Numbered from the stretch's first letter, positions 1-13,955 are shown. The stretch is 64,000 nucleotides of DNA from Liolophura sinensis (GCF_032854445.1 NC_088296.1:18465485-18529484); one strand, 5' to 3'. Numbers and translations: made by a program. The notes: generated by a model from the letters alone, not told the origin.

Positions 1-138
1 AAACTGCGGATGGTCGTGGGTTTTCCCCGGGTTCTGTCCGGTTACCGCAACCATAACGCTGGCCGCCGTCGTATAAGTGAAATATTCTTGAGTGCAGCGT
101 AAATCATCAATCAAATAAATAAATAAATAAATAAATAA
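1..138 (+). mobile_element. SINE-A copy, 3' part, cut by window edge
   Basis: This is the 3' body and AAAT-rich tail of the most abundant repeat in the window (about 30 copies). The diagnostic core is GGCCGCCGTCGTATAAGTG, followed by a stretch ending in an (AAAT)n tail. Complete copies such as 58078-58320 start with a tRNA-like head, so the family is a tRNA-derived SINE. The head of this copy is outside the window. Confidence 0.85.
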
Positions 139-1371
139 AATAAACATCCTTTTACCCCTAGCCTGTCAGCAACAGGGGCTGCATTCGGGATCAGCTTCAA
201 TGTGTTTTAATGACATTGACACACATGTGTACATTGTATGTACTTTTTTTCCCCATTTTTAAAACATTTACTCAAATCGGCTGAAAACTGTAAATGTTAT
301 GAATTTTCAAACTGAATGCATGGAGTAGTATATAATTTGGTCGGCTTTCAACATTTAGGAAATATACTATAAAAAAAACGAATTTTAAGGTTTTGAAGTC
401 ACGCAATGTCAATGGCCTGTATGTCAAAACGTATAAGAGCTGGAATTTTCATTTTCAATAATTTTTCTCGCTGCCAGTGTTTAATTGACATCGTCCTGTT
501 TCATCAATAGAAATCTGATCCCATTCACTTGACCTAGTTTTAGAGTGTAAGCTCTTAAACTACCTAGATAACGGTCCACGATTTCCAAGAACGGGCTGTA
601 TATCTTAATATAGAGAATACTAAAATTACCGTGGTGCTAATCGACTGATACCATGTTGCCACGTCTCAAAATGCTATGTGCGGGAGTAGAAAATAAACAC
701 CAGTCGCGAAGACCGCTTGGAAGCTGTAAAAATGCGGACAGTTCTAGTTTTTATTGTAGTTCGTCAGATGAACGTTTTATTGATATTCCGATCTACTTGT
801 GGTATCAAATATCTAAGTGGTTATTGCAAATGCAACAATTGTGATGTGTACTATTGACCTGAACGAGCTGATCAAGACCATATTTTCTCAATCACTCATT
901 GACAAATCATCGCTCACAAAACTGGTGCTCAGCTCCCCCCGCTTGGGATAATGGGAAAATAGTAAATTCTGCAGATTATATATGTATTCTAATTTTACAT
1001 ATACAGTTTAAGTTAAACTACGCTGATTAACGTCATGTTTCTTTTTGACTACTGTTGGGAGAGTTGTAGGCAATGATATTGATACCTGCCTGCTATCACA
1101 TAAACCGTTACACCACAATCAATGTCAAACGGCGGCTGGAGGATTTGAGACGCTTACCGGTGTGTTATTCATGTGAACTGCAGTAATTTTATTCACCAGT
1201 TGAGGGAATTCAACACTTAAATTTATAAAATATTTTCCATTTTTTTCCTTGCAGTGTCTGTACCCAGAGTGAATCCAAGTAGATATTTGTCAAGTGAGTC
1301 TGAATATACATGCAAACGATGAATTACCGTTAGTTATCTTTCTTTTTGTCGGGGTTGATTCTTTCAAAGCG
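139..1371. other. Intergenic, no gene recognised
   Basis: AT-rich sequence with only short chance open frames, the longest about 60 codons and without splice-supported continuation. I see no RNA gene and no repeat shared with the rest of the window. Confidence 0.6.
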
Positions 1372-1480
1372 CAGACCGTGCTCTAATGGTTAATGGCGCT
1401 TGCCTTACAATCTGTACGACATGCGAGGCCCGGGTTCAAACCCAGACGCGGACAGGGAATTTGTAAATTCACCGGCTTGC
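1372..1480 (+). mobile_element. SINE-E copy, tRNA-like head
   Basis: The stretch reads like a tRNA: an A-box-like TAATGGTTAATGGCG followed about 45 bases later by a B-box-like GGGTTCAAACCC. It continues into GACAGGGAATTTGTAAATTC, which is also found in related form near 25100 and, inverted, at 52475-52565. The shared sequence beyond the head makes a SINE more likely than a functional tRNA gene, and no clean acceptor stem is visible. Confidence 0.5.
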
Positions 1481-2559
1481 CCTGCGTTTTGGAGAAAACA
1501 AACGGCCATCCGCCATCTTATCAGAAAACACTCTTAGAGAATGACGTTGATCAAGAACCACTGACCTTCAGTAAGACACTGGAGAAGCTTTCTACGTCTG
1601 ACATACATATTTGTTCGTTATTTCGTAGTAGGCAAGCCGTATTCAACGTACGTCACACAGGTCAACCGCCCTAGCAAAATCTAACGTTATTACTTACATG
1701 GTTACCCCCCATGTATGAGGATCACTGACACCTTATATTTGCCCTAATACAGAATGAGGACGGTTTTCCAGCAATACTTTCATATAAAGTCATGAAACAA
1801 AAATTTCATGTGAAAACTGAAATGTATGGCCAGCAATCAAAGGTATCACAATTGATAAGGAAACTTTCATTGCATTTAAAGTGAGCAAATAATTTAAAAT
1901 GTTTACAGTCATCTGTTAACTACATATCACAGCAAAACAATTATTCTGATATTAATCCTGGAACCCTCGATCATCCGCACCTTGCTGACAGACTGACCCA
2001 CGTGGGCCTACGGTTGGAGATACCTTATTAAAACAGGCTACTAAGGACAGTAACAGAATAATGATTAGTCATAAAGCCTCGGACGTCGAACAAAAAACAC
2101 TTTCTTCGAGGACCTGAACAAATATTAATGCACCGGTGTGTGTATGTTAGTTTTTTTACGCCTTGAAGGTAAAAGACCTTAAGAAAAAATTATGCAAATA
2201 CTGCGCATATGAATTATGCACAAATGTGCCTAAACTGAAGATGATACAAAGTTCTTCAGTTTCATTGATAACCACAGTAGCTGACACTTAAAGCACGTTT
2301 TCGTGGGGTATCAAAGTTGCAACATTTCCCTTAGGGTTGAGCCCGTTATGCATGTATGTATAAGTCAAATCTAACTTTTTCACGTTGAACTGTTTCGGTA
2401 AACCGCATGTTCAATGCCTATTTTCTGACAATCAATAAAAATGCTTATACATGCAGAATTATGAATGCATTCACCAAATGGACTTTTGAAATGAACTATT
2501 TCACACCAAAAATATTGATGTGACGCCGTCGATACCTTCTGGGTTCAAATGTTTTGAAT

Positions 2560-2680
2560 GCATTTTCTTTGGTTGGAAAAATTCTTAAAAGATGAATCAA
2601 ACTTTTTTCTGGACAGTTTTTAATGGCTCTATACGTGATATAAACTTCATTTAATGTTTTCCGTGCTTTTAAAAGGAAAA
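2560..2680 (-). mobile_element. MITE end fragment
   Basis: The stretch containing CTGGACAGTTTTTAATGG and TATAAACTTCATTTAATG resembles the right end of the TTAA-bounded MITE at 37054-37544. Only one terminal arm is present, so this is a decayed fragment. Confidence 0.45.
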
Positions 2681-3117
2681 AAAGTGATGCAACGTACGTA
2701 TATTCAAACTACTCTTCCATGTTCAATGCCGGGATTGAACCCTGACCTAGGGTACGGATCACCAGTTTTGCATGCACCATTACAGCAAATACAGCCAACT
2801 GTTCATTTCCTTTCAGAAATATACAAGACTGGACTTGGTCTCTGTACGATATCCATGATTTTAGGGGGTGTTGGTAAGTTAGTCGCCTTTAAATTGTGTC
2901 ACATACACTCATGTTGCATGCAGCCTTGAAATCCCTTTCGTTGTTGTTGTACAAATAACCGTTTAATACTTCTGTTAACAGACTGCTTCGATGCCGAGAA
3001 GTAGGTGAGCACAGCAGAATGTGGTATTTAGCGAGATAAGGGTAACTGTACATCGGCTATCAGTTGTAGTCCAAAGACGTGTAATAGACTCATGTCACTG
3101 CACTTTTTTTTTACCTA

Positions 3118-3250
3118 ATTCTGCTTAAGCCATAGTGCTAGGGTCGTGTAAATTGATGCTATTTATGCATTTACATGAACAGTTAGAATAAAACCCTAAC
3201 TGGGGTACATGTAAATCGACAAGAGGCCGATTTTCACTGGTTACGTGTGA
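3118..3250. repeat. Repeat D copy
   Basis: About 130 bp containing GCATTTACATGAACAGTTAGAATAAAA. Related copies lie at 22300-22440 and 22655-22800 (opposite strand) and at 38355-38500. I do not know the family; it has no coding capacity. Confidence 0.5.
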
Positions 3251-5810
3251 CCTTTTGCCAGGTATCACACTATGTATGTCTTGAATTATACTGTATATTT
3301 TAGTTTTCGAAAATCGATTCGATTGATGGCTTTTCAGCACTAACAAGGCTACAAACGAACCTGTGCAGATCTATAAATGAACACATTACTTACAGCTCAT
3401 GCGCCGCTATCTACGCCCACCTTTCATCACTGCCACCACTAGACAAGCATGACCTTTGGAGTGTGTGCAGTACACGTACATGTATGTGCTTGTTTATGCA
3501 TGGACCTATAATGGAATTGTTACCTGTCTCCGTTAGAATCATGGTGTACACTTTTTTGGAGAAAAAGTTTTCACCACGGAGAAAAGCAGAGGAAACATTC
3601 TCTGCTGCTTTTCGAAGTTTTTAGTTGAATATTTTTGAATTTTAAGTAAAATGTTTTTGTTTCTGCGTAAATTTCCATTTATATACACTTTGTTCATAAT
3701 GATAAGTTTAATCAGAAAGTTCTATGAATTGTTGTAAAACTTCAGAAAAATTAATGTGTTTTCTGACATCACATCCTGCCTATTTATCGTCAATCCAGTG
3801 ACACTGGCGTTGCTCAAGATTTCTGTGCGAAATTAGCAAGTGACATAAGTCATGTGAATCGAGCACGGAGAGCGACGCATGAGCTGTAAAAGCATAATAA
3901 ATGTGTGGTGACTTACTCTTGTGTCGTTCTTGCTCTGTTGTAGCTCTCGGGACGGGCAATTTTTGGGCTTGGTTTGCCTGGTACTGGTCCAAGTTATATG
4001 CAATGCCAGTCGGTGTGGCGCTCATATTAAGTGAAGATTCGACAGAACAACCGACAAAAGTTATCGAAATCTTAACGTCTATATTTATAATAGTAATGAA
4101 GTTATATGGGTGTTGTACCGTCTTCATCCCCCTTGACAAAATTGCATTTGTTCTGGCCACAGATATGCTCATCACGATCGTCACTACACTTGTACGCATC
4201 TGCGTTTACAGCATGTAATGAAAAGAGAAAAAAACTCAAACGAAAACGTCAAAAACATCATCATAAAAGACCATTTCTTTTGTTTGTTGATCACAATCAG
4301 GTTGTGTTTCTATCCAATATCTTCACATTATTGTGTGACTTTTTACTGACGATGATTAAATGGTTACATTAATTAGCTCAATTAACATCGTGCCAGTTTG
4401 AAAATAATTTTTGTTTACTCGTATTCATTGTTACCGGTCTGTTCAGAACTTGTGCTCTCAGCACCCGTGGTACTATTAACAGGGACTACGATGTATCCAA
4501 TTATTAAGTGGCACTGGTGTACCACAAAGAAAATACAATTTGCTCAAACGTGACAAACACTGTAAAGCTCTGGTGTTAGTAACACACCACACGACCCCAG
4601 TGTCATGCTTGGTAATCGTTATGCAAGTACAGAATGTTGTTAAACTGCATGGATATATGTTTGTTGGTTTTGCTATATAAACATTTTTCACTGTCTTAAG
4701 TAATTTTATGCCGATAATACGCGTGTTTATCGATATATAGCACAAGAGAAGCGTTTATTGTTAGATTTAATAGTAAGCATTCTTTTTTGATTGACATGTA
4801 TTGATGGCGTCTTTAATGTTGTAGTCAGGCCACACCAAATTCCGATGGCACCGGACGCCTTAAATATAAACATTAACGGTACTCCCTGTTTTCAGAGGAT
4901 TAATATACGACCTATCCGATACGGAAAGATATGGGATGCCTCTGTTTCAGTTGGGTAACGGCCATATATATAGCCTTGAAATCATAACATGTAAGACACC
5001 AGTCCGAGAGAGAACAGATTTATATATTTTCTTATGTCACATGCACTTACGTGTTAACTTTAATGTGTATAAAGATTTGTTGGCCACCACATTATAAAGC
5101 CCAAACATTGTGCTCGCTTAGAATATGGCTTGTGACTGGTCAGACTGCATTGATCCCTATTCCCGCCAGCTCAGTAATCTGTGGAAGCCATAGTCAGGTC
5201 ACACGGTATAAAACTTTATACCGCCACAATTATACCCTCAATTACCCATGCCTTAATATAGCCCATCATACAGCTGACATGTTCCAAATAGCGCCCCAGA
5301 ATAACTCTAGCCTCAGCGGAACTGATTTAGGTTTTCTTACCTGCTGTTTGTACTGTATCACATTGTTAGTTCATGTTGCCTTTTGTTACCATGTCAAAAG
5401 TACATGTAGATTTTCTGCATGTTTTTGTCATTATGCATTTTTAGAATGCTTTATATCACCGCTTACTGATAGTAAAGCTGCTGGAAATCAGTTCAAGATT
5501 GATGTTTTGAACATGTAGCGAGTGTAAACATATTACCGTGGTTTTCGAAACCACCACGTTGGAAGATTTTTTACATAAGATTTAGTAGCACATGGTAAAG
5601 TCAGCATTTTTTAAAGATTTTAATCGATTGTTTAAACCCCATTGATTGTGCTTTGTGATATTGTGCATGCGCATACAAATGACATGTGTAAACATGAATA
5701 AAATTTGCATAATGATGACTGACTTTCAGCCTGTGTCCTCAACACAAGTGTCTACAGACAACCTTATTACATGTATGCATCCGTTGATCCTGGCAGTAGA
5801 TGCTGCAAGC
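3251..5810. other. Intergenic, no gene recognised
   Basis: Contains chance frames of up to 155 codons (5051-5518), but they have no recognisable domain, no compositional bias of coding DNA and no convincing splice sites. No structured RNA was recognised. Confidence 0.55.
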
Positions 5811-5905
5811 AGCCTGCGGATGGTTATGGGTTTCTCCCGTGTTCCTTCCCACCATAACGCTGGCCGGTGTGGTATAAGTGAGGTATTCCTGAATACGACG
5901 TAAAA
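5811..5905 (+). mobile_element. SINE-A copy, 5'-truncated
   Basis: Matches the SINE-A body from the CTGCGGATGG block through the CATAACGCTGGCC core to ATACGACGTAAAA. Head and tail are missing. Confidence 0.75.
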
Positions 5906-6250
5906 TTCTAACACGTGCGTTGTGGAATTAAGCACTCTTAGGAGCAGATGCCTATTTGTGTCATCACGTTTAAAAACAAAAATGCAAAGTGCAGGGAAGA
6001 ACGTGTTTTTCTGTGGTGTTTGCGTGATTTCCCCACTCCCCAGGGCTTTGTATGCTTTCTTCAATCCTCAGGACCTTGTTCCTCCTTCCTGTGCGTCGTT
6101 TCCCCAATCGCCAGGACTCTCTTCCTCCTTTCTGTGCGTTGTTTCCATTGTTTTGTATGTGATTTTCCCGACCGTTGAGTGGCATTATTCGATCTCTGTG
6201 TGTGTTTCCTTTGGGATTTGTGTGATTTTTGTTTCCAACGACCAACAGGT

Positions 6251-6545
6251 CAGTCAGTCTTTAAGTCAGAAAGACAGTCTTTCTGCCATCCAGTATTTCA
6301 ATTAGTGAGACAGTCATTCTGTAATCCGGTATTTTAGACAGTGAAATAGTCATTCCGCAATCCAGTATTTCAGACAGTGAGACAGTCATTCTGTAATCCA
6401 GCACTTCAGAGAGTGAGACAGTCATTCTGTAATCCAGTGTTTCAGATAGTGAGACAGCCATTCTATAATCCAGTGTTTCAGACAGTGAGACAGTCATTCT
6501 GTAATCCAGTATTTCAGTCAGTGAGACAGTCATTCTGTAAGCGAG
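6251..6545 (+). repeat. 36-bp tandem repeat, about 8 units
   Basis: The unit contains GACAGTCATTCTGTAATCC then AGTATTTCAGACAGTGA and repeats every 36 bases with a few substitutions. Because 36 is a multiple of three, short open frames occur on both strands (such as a repeated NPVFQ-like plus-strand pattern). A simple minisatellite is the best reading. Confidence 0.9.
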
Positions 6546-6971
6546 TTCTGTTAGTCGGTGTTAATCAGTGCGGCAATTATTCTTTAATTTGTGCGTCAAA
6601 AACAGACAATCATACAGCCGTCAGTCAACAAGGACGCTTCAGGTCAATAATCCCCAGGTCAGTTACGACCTATAATACAAACCACCAAAGAACTAAGAAA
6701 GTATATAAAATAAGAAAATAGGACGGCATCATGCAAATAGAAGCAGTCAACAGTTAATAAATGATGTTGAAAGAAGCAAGGTGTGTTATAAGCGGCTGAG
6801 TGAAACGGAGAAAAATAGCATTGATACAGAAATCCAACAAAATCCAACTCGACAAAGGGAAAGGTCAAAGGTGATTGAGGAGCAAGATAAACAAGAAAGA
6901 AGAAAATAAATTTGAGTATCGTAAAATACAACTGCAAATGCTGATCTAACATACAGCACTATGGAATGCAT

Positions 6972-9900
6972 TCTTGTGTATCAACAAACCATCAGTGCGG
7001 ATACACAACCCTAAACATGGCAATTCATATGTACTGACAACCCAACAGTGTGGATACACAACCCTAAACATGGCATTCATATGTACTGACAACCTATCAG
7101 TACGGATACACAACCCTAAACATGGAATTCATATGTACTGACAACACATCAGTACGGATACACAACCTAAATATGGCATTCATATGTATTGACAACCCAT
7201 CAGTACGGATACACAACCCTAAACATGGCATTCATATGTACTGACAACCCATCAGTGCGTATACACAAACCTAAACATGGCATTCTTATGTACTGACAAC
7301 CTATCAGTGCGGATACACAACCCTAAACATGGCATTCTTAATGTACTGACAACCCATCAGTGCGTATACACAAACCTAAACATGGCATTCTTATGTACTG
7401 ACAACACATCAGTACGGATACACAACCCTAAACCATGGCATTCTTATGTACTGACAACCCATCAGTGCGGATACACAACCCTAAGCATGGCATTCGTATG
7501 TACTGACAACCCATCAGTGCGGATACACAACCCTAAACATGGCATTCGTATGTACTGACAACCCATCAGTGCGGATACACAACCCTAAGCATGGCATTCG
7601 TATGTACTGACAACCCATCAGTACGGATACACAACCCTAAAACATGGCATTCATATGTACTGACAACCCATCAGTGCGTATACACAAACCTAAACATGGC
7701 ATTCATATGTACTGACAACCCATCAGTACGGATACACAGCCCTAAGTATGGCATTCATATGTACTGACAACCCATCAGTGTGGATACACAACCCTAAACA
7801 TGGCATTCTTTATGTACTGACAACCCATCAGTGCGGATACACAACCCTAAGCATGGCATTCGTATGTACTGACAACCTATCAGTGCGGATACACAACCCT
7901 AAGCATGGCATTCTTATGTACTGACAACACATCAGTGCGGATACACAACCCTAAACATGGTATTCTTATGTACTGACAACCTATCAGTGCGGATACACAA
8001 CCCTAAACATGGCATTCTTATGTACTGACAACCCATCAGTGCGGATACACAACCCTAAGCATGGCATTCGTATGTACTGACAACACATCAGTGCGGATAC
8101 ACAACCCTAAGCATGGCATTCGTATGTACTGACAACACATCAGTGCGGATACACAACCCTAAGCATGGCATTCGTATGTACTGACAACACATCAGTGCGG
8201 ATACACAACCCTAAGCATGGCATCCTTATGTACTGCAACCCATCAGTGCGGATACAACAACTCTAAACATGGCATTCCTTATGTACTGACAACACATCAG
8301 TACGGATACACAACCCCTAAACATGGCATTCATATGTGTTGACAACCCATCAGTACGGATACACAACCCTAAGCATGGCATTCTTATGTACTGACAACAC
8401 ATCAGTGCGGATACACAACCCTAAACATGGCATTCTTATGTACTGACAACACATCAGTGCGGATACACAACCCTAAACATGGCATTCTTATGTATGACAA
8501 CACATCAGTGCCGGATACACAACCCTAAACATGGCATTCTTATGTACCGACAACACATCATTACGGATACACAACCCTAAATATGGCATTCATATGTATT
8601 GACAACCCATCAGTACGGATACACAACCCTAAACATGGCATTCATATGTACTGACAACACATCAGTACGGATACACAACCCTAAGTATGGCATTCATATG
8701 TACTGACAACCCATCAGTGCGGATACACACCCCTAAACATGGCATTCAGATGTATTCACAATGCATCGTTGAGGATACACATTCCTTACTAAGGCATTCG
8801 TATGAATTGACAACCCTTTAGTTGGGATACACAGCCCTAAGCATGGCATTCATATGTACTGACAACCCATCAGTGCGGACACACAACCCTAAGCATGGCA
8901 TTCAGATGTATTAACAGTGCATTGTTGAGGATACACATTCCTTACCAAGGCATTTGTATGAATTGACAACCCATCAGTACGGATACACAACCCTAAACAT
9001 GACATCCTTATGTACTGACAACCCAACAGTGCGGATACACAACCCTAAACATGGCATTCATATGTACTGACAACCCTTTAGTGCGGATACACAACCCTAA
9101 ACATGGCATTCATATGTACTGACAACCCATCAGTGCGGATACACAACCCTAAGCATGGCATTCTTATGTACTGACAACACATCAGTACGGATACACAACT
9201 CTAAACATGGCATTCTTATGTACTGACAACACATCAGTGCGGATACACAACCCTAAACATGGCATTCATATGTGTTGACAACCCATCAGTACGGATACAC
9301 AACCCTAAGCATGGCATTCTTATGTACTGGACAACACATCAGTACGGATACACAACCCTAAGTATGGCATTCATATGTACTGACAACCCATCACTGTGGA
9401 TACACAACCCTAAGCATGGTATTCATATGTACTGACAACACATCAGTGCGGATACACAACCCTAAACATGGCATTCTTATGTACTGACAACCCATCAGTG
9501 CGGATACACAACTCTAAACATGGCATTCATATGTACTGACAACCCATCAGTGCGGATACACAACCCTAAGCATGGCATTCGTATGTACTGACAACACATC
9601 AGTGCGGATACACAACCCTAAACATGGCATTCATATGTATTGACAACCCATCAGTACGGATACACAACCCTAAACATGGCATTCATATGTACTGACAACA
9701 CATCAGTACGGATACACAACCCTAAGTATGGCATTCATATGTACTGACAACCCATCAGTGCGGATACACAGCCCTAAACATGGCATTCAGATGTATTCAC
9801 AATGCATCGTTGAGGATACACATTCCTTACTAAGGCATTCGTATGAATTGACAACCCTTTAGTTGGGATACACAGCCCTAAGCATGGCATTCATATGTAC

Positions 9901-11620
9901 TGACAGCCCATCTGTGCAAATACACAACCCTAAGCATGGCATTCAGATGTATTAACAGTGCATCGTTGAGGATACACATTCCTTACCAAGGCATTTGTAT
10001 GAATTGACAACCCATCAGTACGGATACACAACCCTAAACATGACATCGTTATGTACTGACAACCCAACAGTGCGGATACACAACCCTAAACATGGCATTC
10101 ATATGTACTGCCAACCCTTTAGTGCGGATACACAACCCTAAACATGGCATTCATATGTACTGACAACACATCAGTACGGATACACAACCCTAAGCATGGC
10201 ATTCTTATGTACTGACAACACATCAGTGCGGATACACAACCCTATTCATGGCATTCTTATGTACTGACAACCCAACAGTGCGGATACACAACCCTAAACA
10301 TGGCATTCATATGTACTGACAACCCATGAGTACGGATACACAACCCTAAGCATGGCATTCTTATGTACTGACAACACATCAGTACGGATACACAACCCTA
10401 TTCATGGCATTCTTATGTACTGACAACCCAACAGTGCGGATACACAACCCTAAACATGGCATTCATATGTACTGACAACCCATCAGTGTGGATACACAAC
10501 CCTAAGCATGGCATTCATATGTACTGACAACCCATCAGTGCGGATACACAACCCTAAACATGGCATTCTTATGTACTGACAACCCATCAGTGCGGATACA
10601 CAACTCTAAACATGGCATTCATATGTACTGACAACACATCAGTGCGGATACACAACCCAAAACATGGCATTCATATGTACTGACAACCCATCAGTGCGGA
10701 TACACAACCCTAAGCATGGCATTCATATGTACTGACAACCCATCAGTGCGGATACACAACCCTAAACATGGCATTCATATGTACTGACAACCCATCAGTG
10801 CGGATACACAACTCTAAACATGGCATTCATATGTACTGACAACCCATCAGTGCGGATACACAACTCTAAACATGGCATTCATATGTACTGACAACCCATC
10901 AGTGCGGATACACAACCCTAAGCATGGCATTCAGATGTATTAACAGTGCATCGTTGAGGATGCACATTCCTTACCAAGGCATTCGTATGAATTGACAACC
11001 CTTTAGTTGGGATACACAGCCCTAAGCATGGCATTCATATTTACTGACAGCCCATCAGTGCGGATACACAACCCTAAACATGGCATTCATATGTACTGAC
11101 AACCCATCAGTGCGGATACACAACCCTAAACATGGCTTTCAGATATATTAACAGTGCATCGTTGAGGATACACATTCCTTACCAAGGCATTCGTATGAAT
11201 TGACAACCCTTTAGTTGGGATACACAGCCCTAAGCATGGCATTCATATGTACTGACAGCCCATCAGTGCGGATACACAACCCTAAACATGGCTTTCAGAT
11301 ATATTAACAGTGCATTGTTGAGGATACACATTCCTTACCAAGGCATTCGTATGAATTGACAACCCATCAGTACGGATACCCAACCCTAAGCATGGCATCC
11401 TTATGTACTGACAACCCAACAGTGCGGATACACAACCCTAAGCATGACATTCATATGTACTGACAACCCATCAGTACGGATACACAACCCGAAGCATGGC
11501 ATTCAGATGTATTAACAATGCGTCGTAGAGGATACACATTCCTTACCAAGGCATTCATATGTACTGACAACCCGTCAGAACGGATACACAACCCTAAGCA
11601 TGGCATTCAGATGTATTGTC
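6972..11620 (+). repeat. 4.6-kb satellite of 52-bp units
   Basis: About 89 tandem units of 52 bp. Each unit carries CATCAGTGCGGATACACAAC, CCTAAACATGGCATTC and ATGTACTGACAA. Variant units (TTGAGGATACACATTCCTTA and GAATTGACAACCCTTTAG types) recur about 1041 bp apart, showing higher-order organisation. No plausible protein is encoded; the short frame near 7277-7558 is a by-product. Confidence 0.95.
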
Positions 11621-11756
11621 AACATTTTAGAAGATAACAGCATAAATACGATTTGGATAATTCGTTCTACAGATTCAGTGGAGAAAAACATTTTGTATTA
11701 ATGTATTAGACAATTGCAAGCTTGATGGAAGAGTCGATGTTGCATTTATTCTTTAT

Positions 11757-11815
11757 TTATGTGATTGATGTTTTACGCCGCACTCAAGAATATTTATCTT
11801 ACACGACGGCGTGTA
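11757..11815 (-). mobile_element. SINE-A fragment
   Basis: Short tail-side fragment with TGTTTTACGCCGCACTCAAG and ACACGACGGCG. The rest of the element is lost. Confidence 0.65.
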
Positions 11816-12335
11816 AGATGTAACATTTGGATGTAAGGAAATCGAATAAATTGTTGTTCATGTAGGGAGAGTACGGTACATGTATCACTAGCTCACATTT
11901 CTTACAAAGCTAAGTTACCTCCCTTGAAAAAGCCCGTAGACAACAGACGTCCAATGTGATTATCATTGATACATCTTATAGTACACTTGTACATATTCCC
12001 TCCAACGTCTGCTCCACCATTCCCTCGGGGCCCAACGTTGACCTGGTACTGTAAGGCGGAGAATCGGCCCCAAAGAGGTAAGGACGTTAAGAAAGTGCAA
12101 ATTTCAATTCTGTAAATTTCCAAATCAGAAGTATAAATGTTGGTCGAAGCAACCAAAAAATTTATGTGGCAAAAAAAAAAAAAGATGGTTGCTTGTTTAA
12201 AACCCGCCAAAATACACTCTTGATCATTAACGCCTATTTTACGTTTAAACAAGGCATTGTGCTTCATTTCCAACATGAAGATCAAAGTTACCCAGAAAAA
12301 TATCTTTACTGAAAGTTTCATGTGTGTATTTCCAT
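11816..12335. other. Intergenic, no gene recognised
   Basis: A minus-strand open frame of 139 codons (12321-11902) begins with a hydrophobic stretch but crosses a poly-A run and shows no domain or splice-supported extension. I regard it as chance. Confidence 0.5.
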
Positions 12336-12662
12336 GTGCTGTCTCGGGAGCGGTAGACCCACAGTCCTGGGTCGAGTCACACCTAAGACCTTAAAAAGAG
12401 GAAGTTGCAGCTTCATCGCTTGGCGTTTAGCATGAAAGGAAAGTGCAACTAATTGTTGCCCCGTATCAGTATAATGGCTCGGGCGGGGCGCCTTACTTGC
12501 TTTCGGTAAGACGTCTCATTGAAGCAGCACTAGATAAAAAAGCGGTGGAAATTTTTCCTGCAACAAGGAGGCACATTACATGCATTCTAAGGATTCCTTC
12601 GTCGTCATATGACTGAAACATTGTTCAGTACGACGTTAAACTCCAAGCACTCACTCACTCAC
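12336..12662 (+). mobile_element. SINE-B copy with (CACT)n tail
   Basis: Begins with a degenerate tRNA-like head (GGGAGCGGTAG, then CTGGGTCGAGTCACACC). The body contains AGAGGAAGTTGCAGCTTC and CAGTATAATGGCTCGGGCGG. The 3' end is TCATATGACTGAAACATTG, then GACGTTAAACTCCAAG and a CACT repeat. Other copies are at 14395, 26917 (inverted) and 40690. Confidence 0.75.
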
Positions 12663-13379
12663 TCACTCTATCTGCTATCTAAGATTGGTTTTTATTAACG
12701 TTTACCTTCATGTGTAAAACATAAACTTTATAATGTGATCAGGTCTGTGATTTTTTGACTTGCTTGAAAAGCTTGAAATCCGCATTTTTGCCATAGTTAA
12801 TCATGAATTCCCCGTGATACAGCTGACAATCGAATTCGCTGCAAAGAACCGGTGTCACGTCGAGAAAGAGTTCGAATCTTTGTAGATCTTTCTTCTTCTT
12901 CTTCTTCTTTGAAAACATACTTTTGTATGAGGAAAGATAATGACCGTCTTGCACGTCTTAGATGTCTTAAAGACCGTCTTAACACATGAAGATTTATCAA
13001 GACTTAAAATTGATAAGCTATGGTATTACGTAACATTTGGCAACTGTATCGACATCATACGTGAGCGTGAATCCTGGTTGAGAGCACATGTGGTCATCAT
13101 TAAAATTAACATGTTGGATTTGTACTGGCTACAGCCCTCTTATAAGCTAAACAATCTCGACTATAGTTTGATCAAATCAAAACACATCAATCCATCTATC
13201 AGTTAATCACAAAATAAATCAGAACGAATCATAAGCTTGATTTATAAATAGTGTGAAACAGTTTGGAATCTGAGTTTCGGAAGAAGTTTCTAGAGTGCTG
13301 AATTCTAGGAGGTCATTGTCAGCGGCATTAATAGGGTTGCGAGTTCGAACCTAGACTTGTGTGATGGCTTACAGTCTAT
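12663..13379. other. Intergenic, no gene recognised
   Basis: Contains a short TTC microsatellite near 12890-12910 and overlapping chance frames of fewer than 90 codons. No gene recognised. Confidence 0.5.
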
Positions 13380-13620
13380 TTGTTCATTCATTTGATTGTT
13401 CAGATTGACCAATAATATTTCACTTACACGGAGGCGGGCAGCATTATGATGAGAGATCCACGATTGCCAGGTTGCTGCCAAACCTTCACACGTATGGTTG
13501 GAGAAGAAGCCAGCATGAGCTGGACTTGAACTCACAGCGACCGCATTGATGAGAGGCTCCTGGGTCATTACGCTGCGCTTGAACGCTAAAAAAACTGAGC
13601 CACGGAGGTCTCCGGTTTAC
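13380..13620 (-). mobile_element. SINE-A copy, near full length
   Basis: Reads inverted from the degenerate tail through GGCGGGCAGCATTATG, the AGCCAGCATGAGCTGGACTT block (complement of the B-box region) and finally the head complement GAGCCACGGAGG. Confidence 0.8.
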
Positions 13621-13704
13621 AGTTTGATAAAAACGTTTGAAGAACCATTTTTTCAAAATCGCACCTTTCGTCAGGAACGTCGCCAAATATAGTTAATGCT
13701 ATTA

Positions 13705-13955
13705 TGTATCTGTTTATTTTACTGGTGTTTTACGTCGGACTCAAGAATGTTTAACTTTTAGGGCAGCGACCAGCCTCGTGGTGGGAGGAAACCGAACCTT
13801 ATCCACGACCACTACATGCAGAAGGCCTTCCCCCGTCAGACCAGAGAGGAAGTCACCATGAGCTGGATTTGAACTCACAGATAGCGCATTGGTGAGCGAA
13901 TGTTGGACCATTATGCTGCACTAGCACGCTAACTACTAGGCCACCGAGGCCTTGG
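13705..13955 (-). mobile_element. SINE-A copy, near full length
   Basis: Inverted and diverged copy running from GGTGTTTTACGTCGGACTC to the head complement GGCCACCGAGGCC. It lies head side to tail side with the previous copy, so two SINEs are in tandem orientation. Confidence 0.75.

Noticed and set aside
3780..4218. Overlapping frames of 139 (minus) and 105 (plus) codons
   Set aside because: Both strands are open over the same bases and the peptides resemble no known family. The hydrophobic plus-strand frame has no further exon.
5051..5518. 155-codon plus-strand open frame
   Set aside because: No domain, no coding-like composition, no supported splice sites; many Cys and His residues are expected from AT-rich chance frames.
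6972..11620. CRISPR-like array
   Set aside because: The units are directly tandem without unique spacers, and the genome is eukaryotic. It is a satellite.
11902..12321. 139-codon minus-strand frame with an N-terminal hydrophobic stretch
   Set aside because: It passes through a poly-A run read as FFFF and has no domain. The signal-like start alone is not enough.
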